Part shown: one piece after another, positions 8,821 to 17,812 of the stretch
How positions within the stretch are numbered: position 1 is the stretch's first letter
How the letters are laid out: each line of letters opens with the position of its first letter
From: Lachnoclostridium sp. An76
Lineage (GTDB): Bacteria > Bacillota > Clostridia > Lachnospirales > Lachnospiraceae
Direction: 5' to 3'
Assembly (NCBI RefSeq): GCF_002161355.1
Contig: NZ_NFHL01000001.1
Location: 620,001-684,000 of the forward strand
Length of the DNA: 64,000 nucleotides
Program-made: the position numbers and the translations under genes
Notes under the pieces: generated by a model
Told to the model about the DNA's origin: nothing
Seen by the model: only the letters and a program-made list of their open reading frames with translations
Databases searched by the model: none

Positions 8821-9891
8821 TCAGTCCTCCATCTTCGCCAGTTTCGCTGTCTGGTCCGCCGCGATCAGGCTGTCAATGATCTCATCCAGATCCCCGTTTA
8901 ATATAGAGTCCAGCTTGTGCAGCGTCAGCTTGATCCTGTGGTCTGTCACACGTCCCTGCGGGAAGTTGTAAGTACGGATCTTTTCCGAGCGGTCTCCTGT
9001 CCCGATCTGGCTTCTTCTCGCCTCTGCCTCAGACGCCTGCTGCTTCTCGAGCTCCAGGTCATACAGCTTGGATCTCAGCAGCCGGAACGCCTTCTCCTTA
9101 TTCTGGAGCTGGGACTTCTCCGTCTGGCTGTAGATCACGATACCCGTCGGGAAATGGGTCAGGCGCACAGCGGAATCCGTCGTATTGACACACTGGCCGC
9201 CGTTGCCGGACGCGCGCATCACGTCGATGCGGATATCTTTCTCGTCGATCACGATATCCACTTCCTCTGCCTCCGGCATGATCGCCACGGTCACAGTGGA
9301 TGTGTGGATCCTCCCGCCGCTCTCCGTCTCAGGCACACGCTGTACACGGTGCACGCCGCTTTCGTATTTCAGCCTGGAGTACGCTCCCTGTCCCGTGATC
9401 ATGAACACGCACTCCTTGAAACCGCCGATGCCATTTTCATTCAGGGAGATCAGCTCTGTCTTCCAGTGACGGCTGTCCGCATAGTGTACATACATGCGGT
9501 AGATCTCAGCCGCAAAAAGAGCCGCCTCATCGCCGCCGGCGCCTGCCCGGATCTCAACGATAACATTCTTGTCGTCATTCGGGTCTTTGGGAAGGAGAAG
9601 GATCTTCAGCTCCTGCTCCAGTTCCTCCACACGCTTCCTGGACTCATTCAGCTCTTCCTTTGCCAGCTCGCGCATTTCCTCATCAGATTCTTCCTCCAGC
9701 ATAGCAAGGCTGTCATCGATATTCTGCTTACATTTTTTATACTCATTGTACGCTTCCACGATGGGCGCAAGGTCGCTCTGCTCCTTCATCAATCTGCGGA
9801 ATCTCTGCTGGTCATCCGCCGCTCCCGGCTCTGCCAGCTCTCCCATCACTTCTTCATAGCGAACCAATAGATCATCTAATCTGTCAAACAT
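8821..9891 (-). CDS. prfA: Peptide chain release factor 1
   Basis: RF1 recognises UAA and UAG stop codons and triggers peptide release. The 356 residues carry the GGQ catalytic loop ([20 protein letters not shown]), whose glutamine is methylated by PrmC. The codon-recognition region contains PET ([16 protein letters not shown]), the RF1 PxT motif rather than the SPF of RF2. The N-terminal coiled-coil domain is acidic. It is preceded by prmC (35-bp gap), so the methyltransferase and its substrate are made together. Confidence 0.96.
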   Translation of the reverse strand: MFDRLDDLLVRYEEVMGELAEPGAADDQQRFRRLMKEQSDLAPIVEAYNEYKKCKQNIDDSLAMLEEESDEEMRELAKEELNESRKRVEELEQELKILLLPKDPNDDKNVIVEIRAGAGGDEAALFAAEIYRMYVHYADSRHWKTELISLNENGIGGFKECVFMITGQGAYSRLKYESGVHRVQRVPETESGGRIHTSTVTVAIMPEAEEVDIVIDEKDIRIDVMRASGNGGQCVNTTDSAVRLTHFPTGIVIYSQTEKSQLQNKEKAFRLLRSKLYDLELEKQQASEAEARRSQIGTGDRSEKIRTYNFPQGRVTDHRIKLTLHKLDSILNGDLDEIIDSLIAADQTAKLAKMED

Positions 9892-9926
9892 TTTCCTTTG
9901 TCCTTTTCTATCAAACTATACATTAT

Positions 9927-10931
9927 CTAACTATATCTTCCATACACGACCCGGTCAAGCCCTGCCAGGTCTTTTTTTACCCGGACTTCCGTATACCCGG
10001 CGCTGCGCATCATCCCGCTGACATCCTCCGCCTGGTCGTATCCGATCTCAAAGATCAGCCAGCCTCCGGGGAGCAGATGTTCCCTCGCCTCGTCTGTAAT
10101 GCGCCGGTAGAAATACAGGCCGTCCTCTCTCCCGTCCAGCGCTTCCCGGGGATCGTGCAGGCGTACCTCTTCCTGGAGCGCGTCGATCTCCGCGCTGCGG
10201 ATATAGGGCGGATTGGAAAGGATCATCCCGTACTTTCCCCGGATATTTTCAAACAGGTCTCCGCGGATGAACTTGGCCCTGATCCCCAGTGCATCAGCAT
10301 TCTGCCCCGCAATGGAGAGCGCCTTTTCCGAAATGTCCGCCCCTGTGCCTTCAATTTCCTCTGGCATACCTGCCGGATCTCCCGCATCGCGCTTTCCCGG
10401 ATCACACCTTCCCGTATCGCACTGTCCTGCATTATACCTTCCCGTATCACACTTGTCTGCATAGTGCAGGACGCTGAGCAGGATACAGCCGGAGCCTGTA
10501 CACAGATCCAGGATATGCAGCTTCCCGCCGCTCCGGGGGAGCTGTCCCTTCTTTAATATCTCCAGCGCCTGTTCCACAAGGATCTCCGTATCCTGCCGGG
10601 GAATGAGGACATTCTCATCCACCCGGAAGGTCAGCCCCATAAACTCCTGTTCCCCGGTGATATGCTGGAGCGGCACCCGCTGCTCTCTCTTTGAGATACA
10701 CTCCTCATACCGCGAGCTCTGCTGCTCTGTCATCTCCCGGTCCGGTTCCATTAGATACGACGCGCGGCCAAGCCCCGTCACATACTCCAGGAGATACCAG
10801 GCATCCAGGTCCGCTTCCGGCACACCTGCCCGCCTGAGCCTCTCTCTCCCCAGGGTGTATGCAGCTTTGAGCGTCTCTTTCTCTGCCTCATGCCCGAGGG
10901 CCTCTCTGTCCCGGTTCACGCATTCCATCAT
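9927..10931 (-). CDS. prmC: Release factor glutamine methyltransferase, with an in-frame minisatellite insertion
   Basis: An SAM-dependent methyltransferase that modifies the GGQ glutamine of RF1/RF2. At 334 residues it is longer than the usual 280-290. An N-terminal helical substrate domain is followed by IPRQDTEILVE, the SAM motif LDLCTGSGCILLSVLHYA and the catalytic NPPY (residues 240-243, LSNPPYIRSAEIDALQ). Between the first SAM motif and the acidic loop EGTGADISEKAL lies an insertion of about 37 residues (158-194) made of five-residue repeats. The ATG at 10931 overlaps the DUF1385 stop by four bases (ATGA), so the genes are translationally coupled. Methyltransferase motifs on both sides are intact, so it is probably functional. 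Confidence 0.93.
   Translation of the reverse strand: MMECVNRDREALGHEAEKETLKAAYTLGRERLRRAGVPEADLDAWYLLEYVTGLGRASYLMEPDREMTEQQSSRYEECISKREQRVPLQHITGEQEFMGLTFRVDENVLIPRQDTEILVEQALEILKKGQLPRSGGKLHILDLCTGSGCILLSVLHYADKCDTGRYNAGQCDTGRCDPGKRDAGDPAGMPEEIEGTGADISEKALSIAGQNADALGIRAKFIRGDLFENIRGKYGMILSNPPYIRSAEIDALQEEVRLHDPREALDGREDGLYFYRRITDEAREHLLPGGWLIFEIGYDQAEDVSGMMRSAGYTEVRVKKDLAGLDRVVYGRYS
10350..10460 (-). repeat. 15-bp coding minisatellite inside prmC
   Basis: On the coding strand about five degenerate 15-bp units encode CDTGR, YNAGQ, CDTGR, CDPGK and RDAGD. The period preserves the reading frame. It sits at a loop position of the Rossmann fold. Confidence 0.85.
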
Positions 10932-11845
10932 CCCAGGTTCTCCTTCTGCCAGGTCCGCCAGTCGAACACTTCTTCCACCGCCCGGATCCCGACTTCGATC
11001 ATACTGTCGTCAGGCTCCTTTGTGGTCATGTTCTGGACCCACATTCCGGGCCTGCTCAGCAGGTTTACGAGAAAATTGTCGCTGTTCCCCGCCAGCCGGA
11101 TGATCTCATAAGACACGCCCGCGATCAGAGGAAACAGGGCGATCCTGATCACGACGCGCAGGATCTGGGAATCCGTGGTGATAAAGAAACAGAAAATGAT
11201 ACTCACGATCATAACAAAGAAAAGGAAGCTGGTCCCGCAGCGCTTGTGCTGTTTGGAACTCTTCCTGACATTCTCAACGTTCAGCTCCAGCCCATGCTCG
11301 ATGCAGTTGATACACTTGTGCTCCGCGCCGTGGTACATGAATGTCCGCCTGATATCCTTTGTCCTGGATATGAAAAAAATGTACAGAAGGAAGATCGCCA
11401 CCCGGATCACTCCTTCAAATATCGTCATCGCCGCCCTGGACGATGTATGTTTCTCCACAAAACTGCTGAGGAAATAGGGGAGCACCATAAAAAGCGCCAC
11501 CGCAATGACGATCGCCACTGCCATGGTCACATACATGATCACTTTTTCCTGCTTCTCCTGTTTTGCAGCCTCGGCTTCCGTGAGCTCTTCCCCTTCTTCT
11601 TCCTCGAAAAAACTGGCGGAATACATCAGCGTCCGCATGCCGAGCACGAGGGAGTCCAGAAAATTAAAGATCCCTCTGATGAACGGGATCTTAAGGGGCG
11701 TCCGCCACGGTATGATGCTGTGGTAATCCTGCACGTCCACCGCGATCTCTCCATCAGACTTCCGCACTGCTACAGAGTACTTCCCGCCGTTCCTCATCAT
11801 GATGCCTTCCAGGACCGCCTGCCCGCCTATGTTCGATGATTTCAT
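10928..11845 (-). CDS. DUF1385 family membrane protein
   Basis: A 305-residue protein that opens with the family signature GGQAVLEGIMMRNGGKYSVAVRK. An acidic stretch (EEEEGEELTEAEAAKQEKQEK) and about four membrane helices (VTMAVAIVIAVALFMVLPYF, GVIRVAIFLLYIFFI, SFLFFVMIVSIIFCFFI, RIALFPLIAGVSYEIIRL) follow, with conserved YHGAEHKCINCIEHG between helices. DUF1385 is nearly always next to prmC/prfA in Clostridia, but its role is unknown; the YHGAEH-KC segment could bind metal (inference). Start at 11845 with AGGAGG. It lies 18 bp after the terminator of rpmE. Confidence 0.9.
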   Translation of the reverse strand: MKSSNIGGQAVLEGIMMRNGGKYSVAVRKSDGEIAVDVQDYHSIIPWRTPLKIPFIRGIFNFLDSLVLGMRTLMYSASFFEEEEGEELTEAEAAKQEKQEKVIMYVTMAVAIVIAVALFMVLPYFLSSFVEKHTSSRAAMTIFEGVIRVAIFLLYIFFISRTKDIRRTFMYHGAEHKCINCIEHGLELNVENVRKSSKQHKRCGTSFLFFVMIVSIIFCFFITTDSQILRVVIRIALFPLIAGVSYEIIRLAGNSDNFLVNLLSRPGMWVQNMTTKEPDDSMIEVGIRAVEEVFDWRTWQKENLG

Positions 11846-11863
11846 AATGCCTCCTGGTCATCT

Positions 11864-11899
11864 TAATAAAACAGGCTGAGATGCTCCCACCTCAGCCTG
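11864..11899 (-). terminator. Intrinsic terminator after rpmE
   Basis: On the minus strand CAGGCTGAG pairs with CTCAGCCTG across a 10-base loop and is followed by TTTTATTA. It ends 18 bases upstream of the DUF1385 start, so the downstream genes depend on read-through or an internal promoter. Confidence 0.85.
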
Positions 11900-11914
11900 C
11901 TCTGTCTTTTCTTC

Positions 11915-12124
11915 TTATTTAATACCGTATTTTTTGTTGAACTTGTCAACACGGCCGCGTGCCTGTGCTGCCTTCTGCTGTCCTGTGTAGAACGGATGGC
12001 ACTTGGAGCAGATTTCAACGTGGATGTTTTCCTTTGTGGAACCTGTCACAAAAGTGTTGCCGCAGTTGCAGGTCACTGTTGCCTGATGATATTCCGGATG
12101 GATTCCTTCGCGCATGATTTTCAC
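11915..12124 (-). CDS. rpmE: 50S ribosomal protein L31 (zinc-ribbon type)
   Basis: A 69-residue ribosomal protein of the large subunit. It keeps a CxC...CxxC cysteine set (TCNCGNTF and [11 protein letters not shown]), which marks the zinc-binding form of L31 that can be displaced by the non-zinc paralogue under zinc starvation. The C-terminal [13 protein letters not shown] is typical. The start at 12124 ([13 protein letters not shown]) has GAGGTGAAAATC upstream; MREG four codons in would be the alternative. It follows rho, as in many Clostridia, and is ended by a strong terminator. Confidence 0.96.
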   Translation of the reverse strand: MKIMREGIHPEYHQATVTCNCGNTFVTGSTKENIHVEICSKCHPFYTGQQKAAQARGRVDKFNKKYGIK

Positions 12125-12168
12125 CTCTCTATTTTAAAATACTATTATAGTCTCTAAACAGCTTTTAA

Positions 12169-12197
12169 ATTGTATCATAAAGTATTTTCTTTTGCAA
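12169..12197 (-). promoter_or_regulatory. Predicted promoter of rpmE
   Basis: On the minus strand TTGCAA, a 17-bp spacer and TACAAT lie between the rho stop and rpmE. A separate TATAAT occurs at 12144-12149. rpmE can therefore be transcribed without rho. Confidence 0.5.
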
Positions 12198-12204
12198 CTG
12201 TTTT

Positions 12205-13554
12205 TTAGATAAACTTCTGTCTGACCACCTGACGGACAAGCTCTGCGTTTGTCTTTGTGCGGGTGAACATATTGAGCAGATTGTCCACTGCTTCCTCTGA
12301 CTTCATACCGTTCATGGCCCGGCGCATGATATAGATCGCTTCCTGCTCTTCCTTATTTAAGAGCAGGTCCTCTCTCCTCGTGCCGGATTTCGGGATGTCG
12401 ATCGCAGGGAACACTCTCTTTTCCTGAAGCTTGCGGTCCAGGATGAGCTCCATATTTCCCGTCCCCTTGAACTCCTCGTACACGACATCATCCATCTTGC
12501 TTCCCGTATCCACAAGGGCTGTCGCAAGGATGGTCAGGCTGCCGCCCTCCCGCATATTTCTTGCCGCTCCGAAGAAACGCTTCGGGCTGTAGAGCGCTGC
12601 AGGGTCGAGACCGCCTGAGAGCGTCCTGCCGGACGGCGGCACGATCAGGTTGTACGCGCGGGAGAGCCTTGTGATGCTGTCGAGAAGGATCATAACGTCT
12701 TTCCCGTGCTCTACGAGACGTTTTGCCCTCGCGATCACCATCTCTGACACACGTTTGTGGTGCTCCGGCAGCTCGTCGAACGTAGAATGGATGACTTCCA
12801 CATTGGGTCCTGAGATCGCTTCTTTGATATCTGTCACTTCCTCCGGCCGCTCATCGATCAGGAGGATGAGGAGATGCATATTCGGCTCTGTTTTCTGCAC
12901 AGAGAGCGCGACCTCTTTTAACAGAGTCGTCTTTCCTGCCTTCGGCGGGGAAACGATCATACCTCTCTGTCCCTTTCCGATCGGGGATACCAGATCCATG
13001 ATCCTCATGGCCGTGCTGCTCCCCGGATTTTCCAGCCGGATCCTCTGGTTCGGGAAAATAGGGGTCAGGTCCTCAAAATTCTTTCTCTTCATCGCCTCTG
13101 CCGGGCGCAGGCCGTTGATCGTGGAGACATACAGAAGGGCGCTGAATTTCTCTCCCTGGGTCTTTACCCTTGTATTCCCGGTCAGGATATCTCCGGTCTT
13201 CAGCCCGAATCTCCGGATCTGAGCCGGAGATACGTAGACATCATTCTCCCCGGGCAGATAGTTGTCGCTGCGGATGAAGCCGAAACCGTCCTGCATGACC
13301 TCCAGTATGCCGTTTGCTGTATTTCCGCTGTCGAGCTGCTCGATATCCGTCTCGGATTTCTTCTCTTTCATTTCCTCGCGGACCTCTTCCTTTGCCTCTG
13401 AGGCAGCCTCCGCCTGCTCCTCCTTCGCGTCGAGCGCGAGCATGGCGTCGATCAGCTCACTTTTCTTCAATGTGGAAACACCTCTCATTTTCCTTGCCTT
13501 TGCAAGCTCTTTCAGCGTTGCCAGCGGGAGTGACTCATACTTTTCTCTTGTCAT
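12205..13554 (-). CDS. rho: Transcription termination factor Rho
   Basis: Hexameric RNA-dependent ATPase that ends transcription. The 449 residues comprise the N-terminal helix-extended-loop-helix ([28 protein letters not shown]), a short acidic/lysine insertion (about residues 45-75), the RNA-binding cold-shock-like domain ([29 protein letters not shown]) and the RecA-like motor. The motor shows the P-loop [13 protein letters not shown], the Walker B region [15 protein letters not shown] and the Q/R loops ([20 protein letters not shown]). It is a single gene with its own consensus promoter. Confidence 0.97.
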   Translation of the reverse strand: MTREKYESLPLATLKELAKARKMRGVSTLKKSELIDAMLALDAKEEQAEAASEAKEEVREEMKEKKSETDIEQLDSGNTANGILEVMQDGFGFIRSDNYLPGENDVYVSPAQIRRFGLKTGDILTGNTRVKTQGEKFSALLYVSTINGLRPAEAMKRKNFEDLTPIFPNQRIRLENPGSSTAMRIMDLVSPIGKGQRGMIVSPPKAGKTTLLKEVALSVQKTEPNMHLLILLIDERPEEVTDIKEAISGPNVEVIHSTFDELPEHHKRVSEMVIARAKRLVEHGKDVMILLDSITRLSRAYNLIVPPSGRTLSGGLDPAALYSPKRFFGAARNMREGGSLTILATALVDTGSKMDDVVYEEFKGTGNMELILDRKLQEKRVFPAIDIPKSGTRREDLLLNKEEQEAIYIMRRAMNGMKSEEAVDNLLNMFTRTKTNAELVRQVVRQKFI

Positions 13555-13676
13555 ATCCTTTTCCTTTCTTACATTAATAAAATGATCTGTTTTTCGTTGT
13601 CCTTATGTTTTTAAATGCTTCGGGAATTTTCGTCGGAATCGACTTCAAATCGATAAAGTGCATTAAATATGCAACT

Positions 13677-13705
13677 ATTATACATTTCACACCTGCCCTT
13701 GTCAA
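13677..13705 (-). promoter_or_regulatory. Full-consensus promoter of rho
   Basis: The minus strand reads TTGACA, a 17-bp spacer, then TATAAT: a perfect sigma-A promoter. It leaves a leader of about 115 nt before the rho start at 13554. The -35 overlaps the -35 of the divergent malic-enzyme promoter. Confidence 0.8.
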
Positions 13706-13728
13706 GTCAGGGTAGAAAGTGATATGAT
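13699..13728 (+). promoter_or_regulatory. Predicted promoter of the malic enzyme gene
   Basis: TTGTCA (13699-13704), an 18-bp spacer and TATGAT (13723-13728). It shares five bases with the rho -35 on the other strand, so the two polymerases should exclude each other. Confidence 0.65.
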
Positions 13729-13816
13729 AGTCCCAGTCCAAACGTTGCTGCGCGGACAGCAGCACCCGCGCGGACTGGCATCTACAAAACAGCAGAAAAT
13801 GAAAGAGGTAATCAAT

Positions 13817-14971
13817 ATGTCAAACAACAGTGAAAAAGCCCTTAAAATGCACGAGGAGTGGAACGGAAAACTGGAGACAACGGCAAAAGCCCATGTGGAC
13901 ACACGTGAGGACCTTGCCATTGCCTACACTCCCGGAGTTGCGGAGCCGTGCAAAGTGATCGCAGAGGATCCGGAAGCTGCTTACAAATATACGATCAAAG
14001 CAAACACCGTTGCCGTTGTATCCGACGGAAGCGCTGTACTCGGGCTCGGAAATATCGGCGCCCTCGCCGCTATGCCCGTTATGGAAGGAAAAGCTGTACT
14101 CTTCAAAGAATTCGGCGGCGTGAACGCTGTGCCGATCTGCCTGGACACACAGGACACGGAGGAGATCATCCGCACAGTGGTCAATATCGCTCCTGCTTTC
14201 GGCGGGATCAACCTGGAGGATATCTCCGCTCCCAGATGCTTTGAGATCGAGACACGGTTAAAAGAGCTCCTCAATATCCCGGTATTCCACGATGACCAGC
14301 ACGGGACAGCCATCGTCGTCCTTGCAGGTATCATCAATGCGCTGAAAGTGACCGGAAAGAAAAAAGAGGACTGCCGCGTAGTGATCAACGGCGCAGGAAG
14401 CGCGGGCATCGCCATCGCCAAACTCCTCCTCACCTATGGGTTCTCCCATATTATATTGTGCGACAGCAAGGGCATCATCTCCCGCTCAGCGGACAACCTG
14501 ACTCCGGTGAAGGAAGAGATCGCCCAGGTCACAAACCCGGAAGACCTGAAGGGCACGCTCGCGGACGCTCTGAAGGGCGCGGACATCTTTGTCGGCGTAT
14601 CCGCTCCCGGTGTGGTCACAGAGGAAATGGTCGCTTCCATGAATCAGGACGCGATCCTCTTCGCCCTGTCCAATCCGGTGCCGGAGATCATGCCTGACCT
14701 TGCAAAAGCAGCCGGAGCGAAGGTCGTAGGGACCGGGCGCTCTGACTTCCCGAACCAGGTCAACAACGTAGTCGCATTCCCGGGCATCTTCAAGGGAGCG
14801 CTGGAGGGACGCGCATCCCAGATCACAGAAGAGATGAAGCTTGCCGCAGCAGAAGCGATCGCAGGGCTGATATCTGACGAGGAATTAAATGAGGACAACA
14901 TCCTCCCGCAGCCGTTCGACCCGCGCGTTGCGGACACCGTAAGCCAGGCTGTAAAGGATCTGATCCGTTGA
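13817..14971 (+). CDS. NAD(P)-dependent malic enzyme
   Basis: Oxidative decarboxylation of malate to pyruvate. The 384 residues show YTPGVAEPCKVIAE (catalytic tyrosine and lysine region), VVSDGSAVLGLGNIG, FKEFGGVNAVPI, the metal-binding INLEDISAPRCFEIE and FHDDQHGTA, and the nucleotide loop NGAGSAGIAIAKL. This is the short bacterial form without a C-terminal phosphotransacetylase domain. The ATG at 13817 has AAGAGGT at the right distance; the open frame extends 31 codons upstream over the promoter, so the longer start is rejected. It is followed by an overlapping radical SAM gene. Confidence 0.94.
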   Translation: MSNNSEKALKMHEEWNGKLETTAKAHVDTREDLAIAYTPGVAEPCKVIAEDPEAAYKYTIKANTVAVVSDGSAVLGLGNIGALAAMPVMEGKAVLFKEFGGVNAVPICLDTQDTEEIIRTVVNIAPAFGGINLEDISAPRCFEIETRLKELLNIPVFHDDQHGTAIVVLAGIINALKVTGKKKEDCRVVINGAGSAGIAIAKLLLTYGFSHIILCDSKGIISRSADNLTPVKEEIAQVTNPEDLKGTLADALKGADIFVGVSAPGVVTEEMVASMNQDAILFALSNPVPEIMPDLAKAAGAKVVGTGRSDFPNQVNNVVAFPGIFKGALEGRASQITEEMKLAAAEAIAGLISDEELNEDNILPQPFDPRVADTVSQAVKDLIR

Positions 14972-15909
14972 CACAGGCAGATCTTGGCCGCTGGGGCGGA
15001 AGGCGTTACTATTCCCTGGACTGCTGCCTCAGGGAGACATTTGGGGAAAAGGTATACAAGATCACGCTGAACGGCGGGATGTCCTGCCCGAACCGGGACG
15101 GACACATCGGGACAGGGGGCTGCATCTTCTGCAGTGCAAAAGGCTCCGGCGATTTTGCCGGGAATGCCGCCCTCTCCGTGACAGAGCAGCTCGCCGAAGG
15201 GAAAAAAGCCCTGCTGGCAAAGCGTCCCGTGCATTCTTACATCGCATATTTCCAGGCGTTTACAAACACCTATGCGCCTGTCAGCTATCTGGAGAAGATC
15301 TTCACGGAAGCCATACAGGACCCGGACGTCAGGGCGCTCTCCATCGCCACCCGTCCGGACTGCCTGGGCAGTGACGTCCTGGAGCTCCTGGAGCGGCTGA
15401 ACCGGATCAAGCCTGTGTGGGTCGAGCTGGGGCTCCAGACGATCCATGAAGAGACCGCCCGTTTCATCCGCCGCGGTTATAGCCTGGACGTGTTTGACAG
15501 AGCGGTGGCTGATCTCCGCAGGCTGGGCATCACAGTGATCGTCCATGTGATCCTCTTTCTCCCCGGAGAGACGGAGGACCGAATGCTTGAGACGGTCGAC
15601 TATCTGAACAGCCGGGATATCCAGGGGATCAAGCTCCAGCTCCTGCACGTCCTGGAGGGGACGGATCTGGCAGGGATCTACCGGGACCATCCGTTCCACA
15701 CCCCGGACATGGAAGAGTATATCCGGATCCTGGGACGGTGCATTGCCCGCCTGAGACCGGATATCGCCGTACACCGGCTGACCGGTGACGGACCGAAAGA
15801 CCTCCTCATCGCGCCGCTCTGGACGGGCGCCAAACGCACGGTGCTGAACCGGCTGAACCAGTATCTGAAAGAAAACGATCTATGGCAGGGAAAGGAGTAC
15901 TATGGCTGA
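14968..15909 (+). CDS. TIGR01212-type radical SAM protein (YtqA/YhcC family)
   Basis: A 313-residue radical SAM enzyme. The cluster motif CPNRDGHIGTGGCIFC is the family-specific spacing, followed by ALSIATRPDCLG, LGLQTIHEETARFIRRGY and VHVILFLPGETEDRMLET, which form the SAM barrel. Members have no firmly established reaction. The likely start is TTG at 14968, which overlaps the malic-enzyme stop as TTGA; the residues after it (RWGGRRYYSLDCCLRE) match the usual N-terminus. It overlaps the next gene by eight bases, indicating a translationally coupled operon. Confidence 0.9.
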   Translation: MTQADLGRWGGRRYYSLDCCLRETFGEKVYKITLNGGMSCPNRDGHIGTGGCIFCSAKGSGDFAGNAALSVTEQLAEGKKALLAKRPVHSYIAYFQAFTNTYAPVSYLEKIFTEAIQDPDVRALSIATRPDCLGSDVLELLERLNRIKPVWVELGLQTIHEETARFIRRGYSLDVFDRAVADLRRLGITVIVHVILFLPGETEDRMLETVDYLNSRDIQGIKLQLLHVLEGTDLAGIYRDHPFHTPDMEEYIRILGRCIARLRPDIAVHRLTGDGPKDLLIAPLWTGAKRTVLNRLNQYLKENDLWQGKEYYG

Positions 15910-16414
15910 GACATTTACACTGTATAAACTGATCATCTTATATATGCTGAACAAGGTAGACTTCCCTCTCACCACCTCCCAGATCTCGGAGTTTGTGCTC
16001 GACAAAGGCTATACTTCGTATTTCAAACTCCAGGAAGCGCTCTCCGAGCTGGCTTCCTCCGGGCTGATCCGACCGGAGACGACCCACAACCGTACGCTGT
16101 ACCATCTGACCGAGAACGGCGCGGAGACGATCCATTATTTCAGCAATAAGATTTCTTCTGCCATCCGAAAGGATATCGATGATTTTCTGAAGGAAAAGCA
16201 GTATGACTTAAAGGAAGAGGTAGCAGTCAAGTCAGACTACTACCTCAACACAAACAAAGAATATGAAGTGCGGTGCCAGATCGTAGAAAACGGCTCCAGC
16301 CTCATCGATCTGAAACTCACGGTCCCGACCGAGACTGAGGCCGAAGCTATCGCAAACCGCTGGGACCTGAACAGCCAGCAGATCTATGCGCAGCTGCTTG
16401 CCAATCTGCTGTAA
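15902..16414 (+). CDS. DUF4364 family protein (winged-helix-like N-terminus)
   Basis: A 170-residue protein of a family largely confined to Clostridia. Residues 1-80 (LYKLIILYMLNKVDFPLTTS, EALSELASSGLIRPETTHNR, YHLTENGAETIHYF) have the pattern of a winged-helix DNA-binding domain like PadR/MarR. The C-terminal half is a mixed domain of unknown role. A regulatory function is an inference. The start at 15902 overlaps the radical SAM gene; it is the last gene of the malic-enzyme operon and converges on rarA. Confidence 0.85.
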   Translation: MAETFTLYKLIILYMLNKVDFPLTTSQISEFVLDKGYTSYFKLQEALSELASSGLIRPETTHNRTLYHLTENGAETIHYFSNKISSAIRKDIDDFLKEKQYDLKEEVAVKSDYYLNTNKEYEVRCQIVENGSSLIDLKLTVPTETEAEAIANRWDLNSQQIYAQLLANLL

Positions 16415-16450
16415 CACAGGATCTCAGGCAGGATCCCGGGCTCTGACAGA

Positions 16451-17776
16451 TCATTCTTTTACAGAGCCGCGGATCTTCCGAAGATATTCTTTGATATTTT
16501 TTTCATAACCGAGATCGCCGGGTTCATAGAACCTGGCGTCTTTTATTTCATCCGGCAGATACTGCTGGTCCACATAGTGCCCGGGATAGTCGTGGGCATA
16601 CTTATATCCGATGCCGTGTCCCAGCTTCTGTGCTCCCTTGTAATGCGCGTCCCTTAAATGGGACGGCACGGAAGTCTGGTACCGCCGGACCGCATCGTTT
16701 GCCGCAGTGATGGCATTGACCGCGGAATTGCTCTTTGGCGCGCAGGCCACATAGGTCACCGCCTGGGAGAGGATGATCTGGGACTCCGGCATACCGATGC
16801 GCTCCACTGCCTGGGCTGCGGACACTGCCACTGTGAGCGCCATGGGGTCTGCATTTCCCACATCCTCGGAGGCACAGATCATGATGCGCCGGGCGATGAA
16901 TTTCACATCCTCGCCTGCATAGAGCATCTTGGCAAGATAATAGACCGCTGCATCCGGGTCTGAGCCCCTCATGCTCTTGATAAACGCGGAAATGATGTCA
17001 TAGTGATTGTCCCCCCGCTTATCATAATTCACGGCGCGCTTCTGGATGCATTCCGACGCCACTTCCAATGTAATGTGGATGATCCCGTCTTCGCTGCGCT
17101 CCGTAGTCAGCACCCCCAGCTCGATCGCGTTCAGCGCATTTCTGGCGTCGCCGCCGGACAGATCCGCCAGGAACTCCAATGCATCGTCGTCGATCGCGGC
17201 ATGGAAACTCCCCATCCCTTTGTCCGTGTCATTAACTGCCCGCCTGAGCAGTGTCTTGATATCTTCTTTTTCCAGAGGTTTTAATTCAAAGACACTGGAC
17301 CTGGAAAGAAGAGCCCCGTTGACTTCAAAATACGGATTCTCGGTCGTAGCGCCGATCAGGATCACTGTCCCGTCCTCCACAAAGGGAAGGAGATAATCCT
17401 GCTGTCCTTTGTTAAAACGGTGGATCTCATCAATAAAGAGGATCGTCTTTTTCCCGTACATTCCCTGGAGATCCTTCGCCTGGCGCACGACCTCCTCCAT
17501 GTCCTTCTTCCCTGCTACTGTGGCGTTGATCTGTTTAAATTCCGCGCTGGTCGTATTGGCGATCACCTTGGCAAGGGTTGTCTTCCCCGTCCCCGGCGGC
17601 CCGTAAAAAATGACAGAACTCAGCTTGTCTGCCTTGATCGCCCGGTAGAGGAGCTTGTCCCTGCCGATGATATGCTGCTGCCCCACCACTTCCTCGAGCG
17701 TTGACGGACGCATCCTGGATGCAAGGGGAGACTCCTTCTCCTGTTCCTTTTCTCTCATATAGTCAAATAAATCCAT
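16451..17776 (-). CDS. rarA: Replication-associated recombination protein A (RarA/MgsA)
   Basis: AAA+ ATPase acting at stalled replication forks, related to clamp-loader subunits. The 441 residues carry RPSTLEEVVGQQHIIG, Walker A GPPGTGKTTLAKVIAN, Walker B ILFIDEIHRFNKGQQD and sensor 1 IGATTENPYFEVN. The C-terminal tetramerisation part includes MRGSDPDAAVYYLAKML, ASEDVGNADPMAL and HYKGAQKLGHGIGYKYAHDYPGH. It is probably co-transcribed with tcdA (36-bp gap upstream). Confidence 0.96.
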   Translation of the reverse strand: MDLFDYMREKEQEKESPLASRMRPSTLEEVVGQQHIIGRDKLLYRAIKADKLSSVIFYGPPGTGKTTLAKVIANTTSAEFKQINATVAGKKDMEEVVRQAKDLQGMYGKKTILFIDEIHRFNKGQQDYLLPFVEDGTVILIGATTENPYFEVNGALLSRSSVFELKPLEKEDIKTLLRRAVNDTDKGMGSFHAAIDDDALEFLADLSGGDARNALNAIELGVLTTERSEDGIIHITLEVASECIQKRAVNYDKRGDNHYDIISAFIKSMRGSDPDAAVYYLAKMLYAGEDVKFIARRIMICASEDVGNADPMALTVAVSAAQAVERIGMPESQIILSQAVTYVACAPKSNSAVNAITAANDAVRRYQTSVPSHLRDAHYKGAQKLGHGIGYKYAHDYPGHYVDQQYLPDEIKDARFYEPGDLGYEKNIKEYLRKIRGSVKE

Positions 17777-17812
17777 GGCTTCCTCCTTATATCCGAAATA
17801 TCCGAACCTGTA

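Noticed and set aside
14644-15774. 376-aa minus-strand ORF opposite malic enzyme and radical SAM genes
   Set aside because: Overlaps two well-supported genes on the other strand and lacks any motif.
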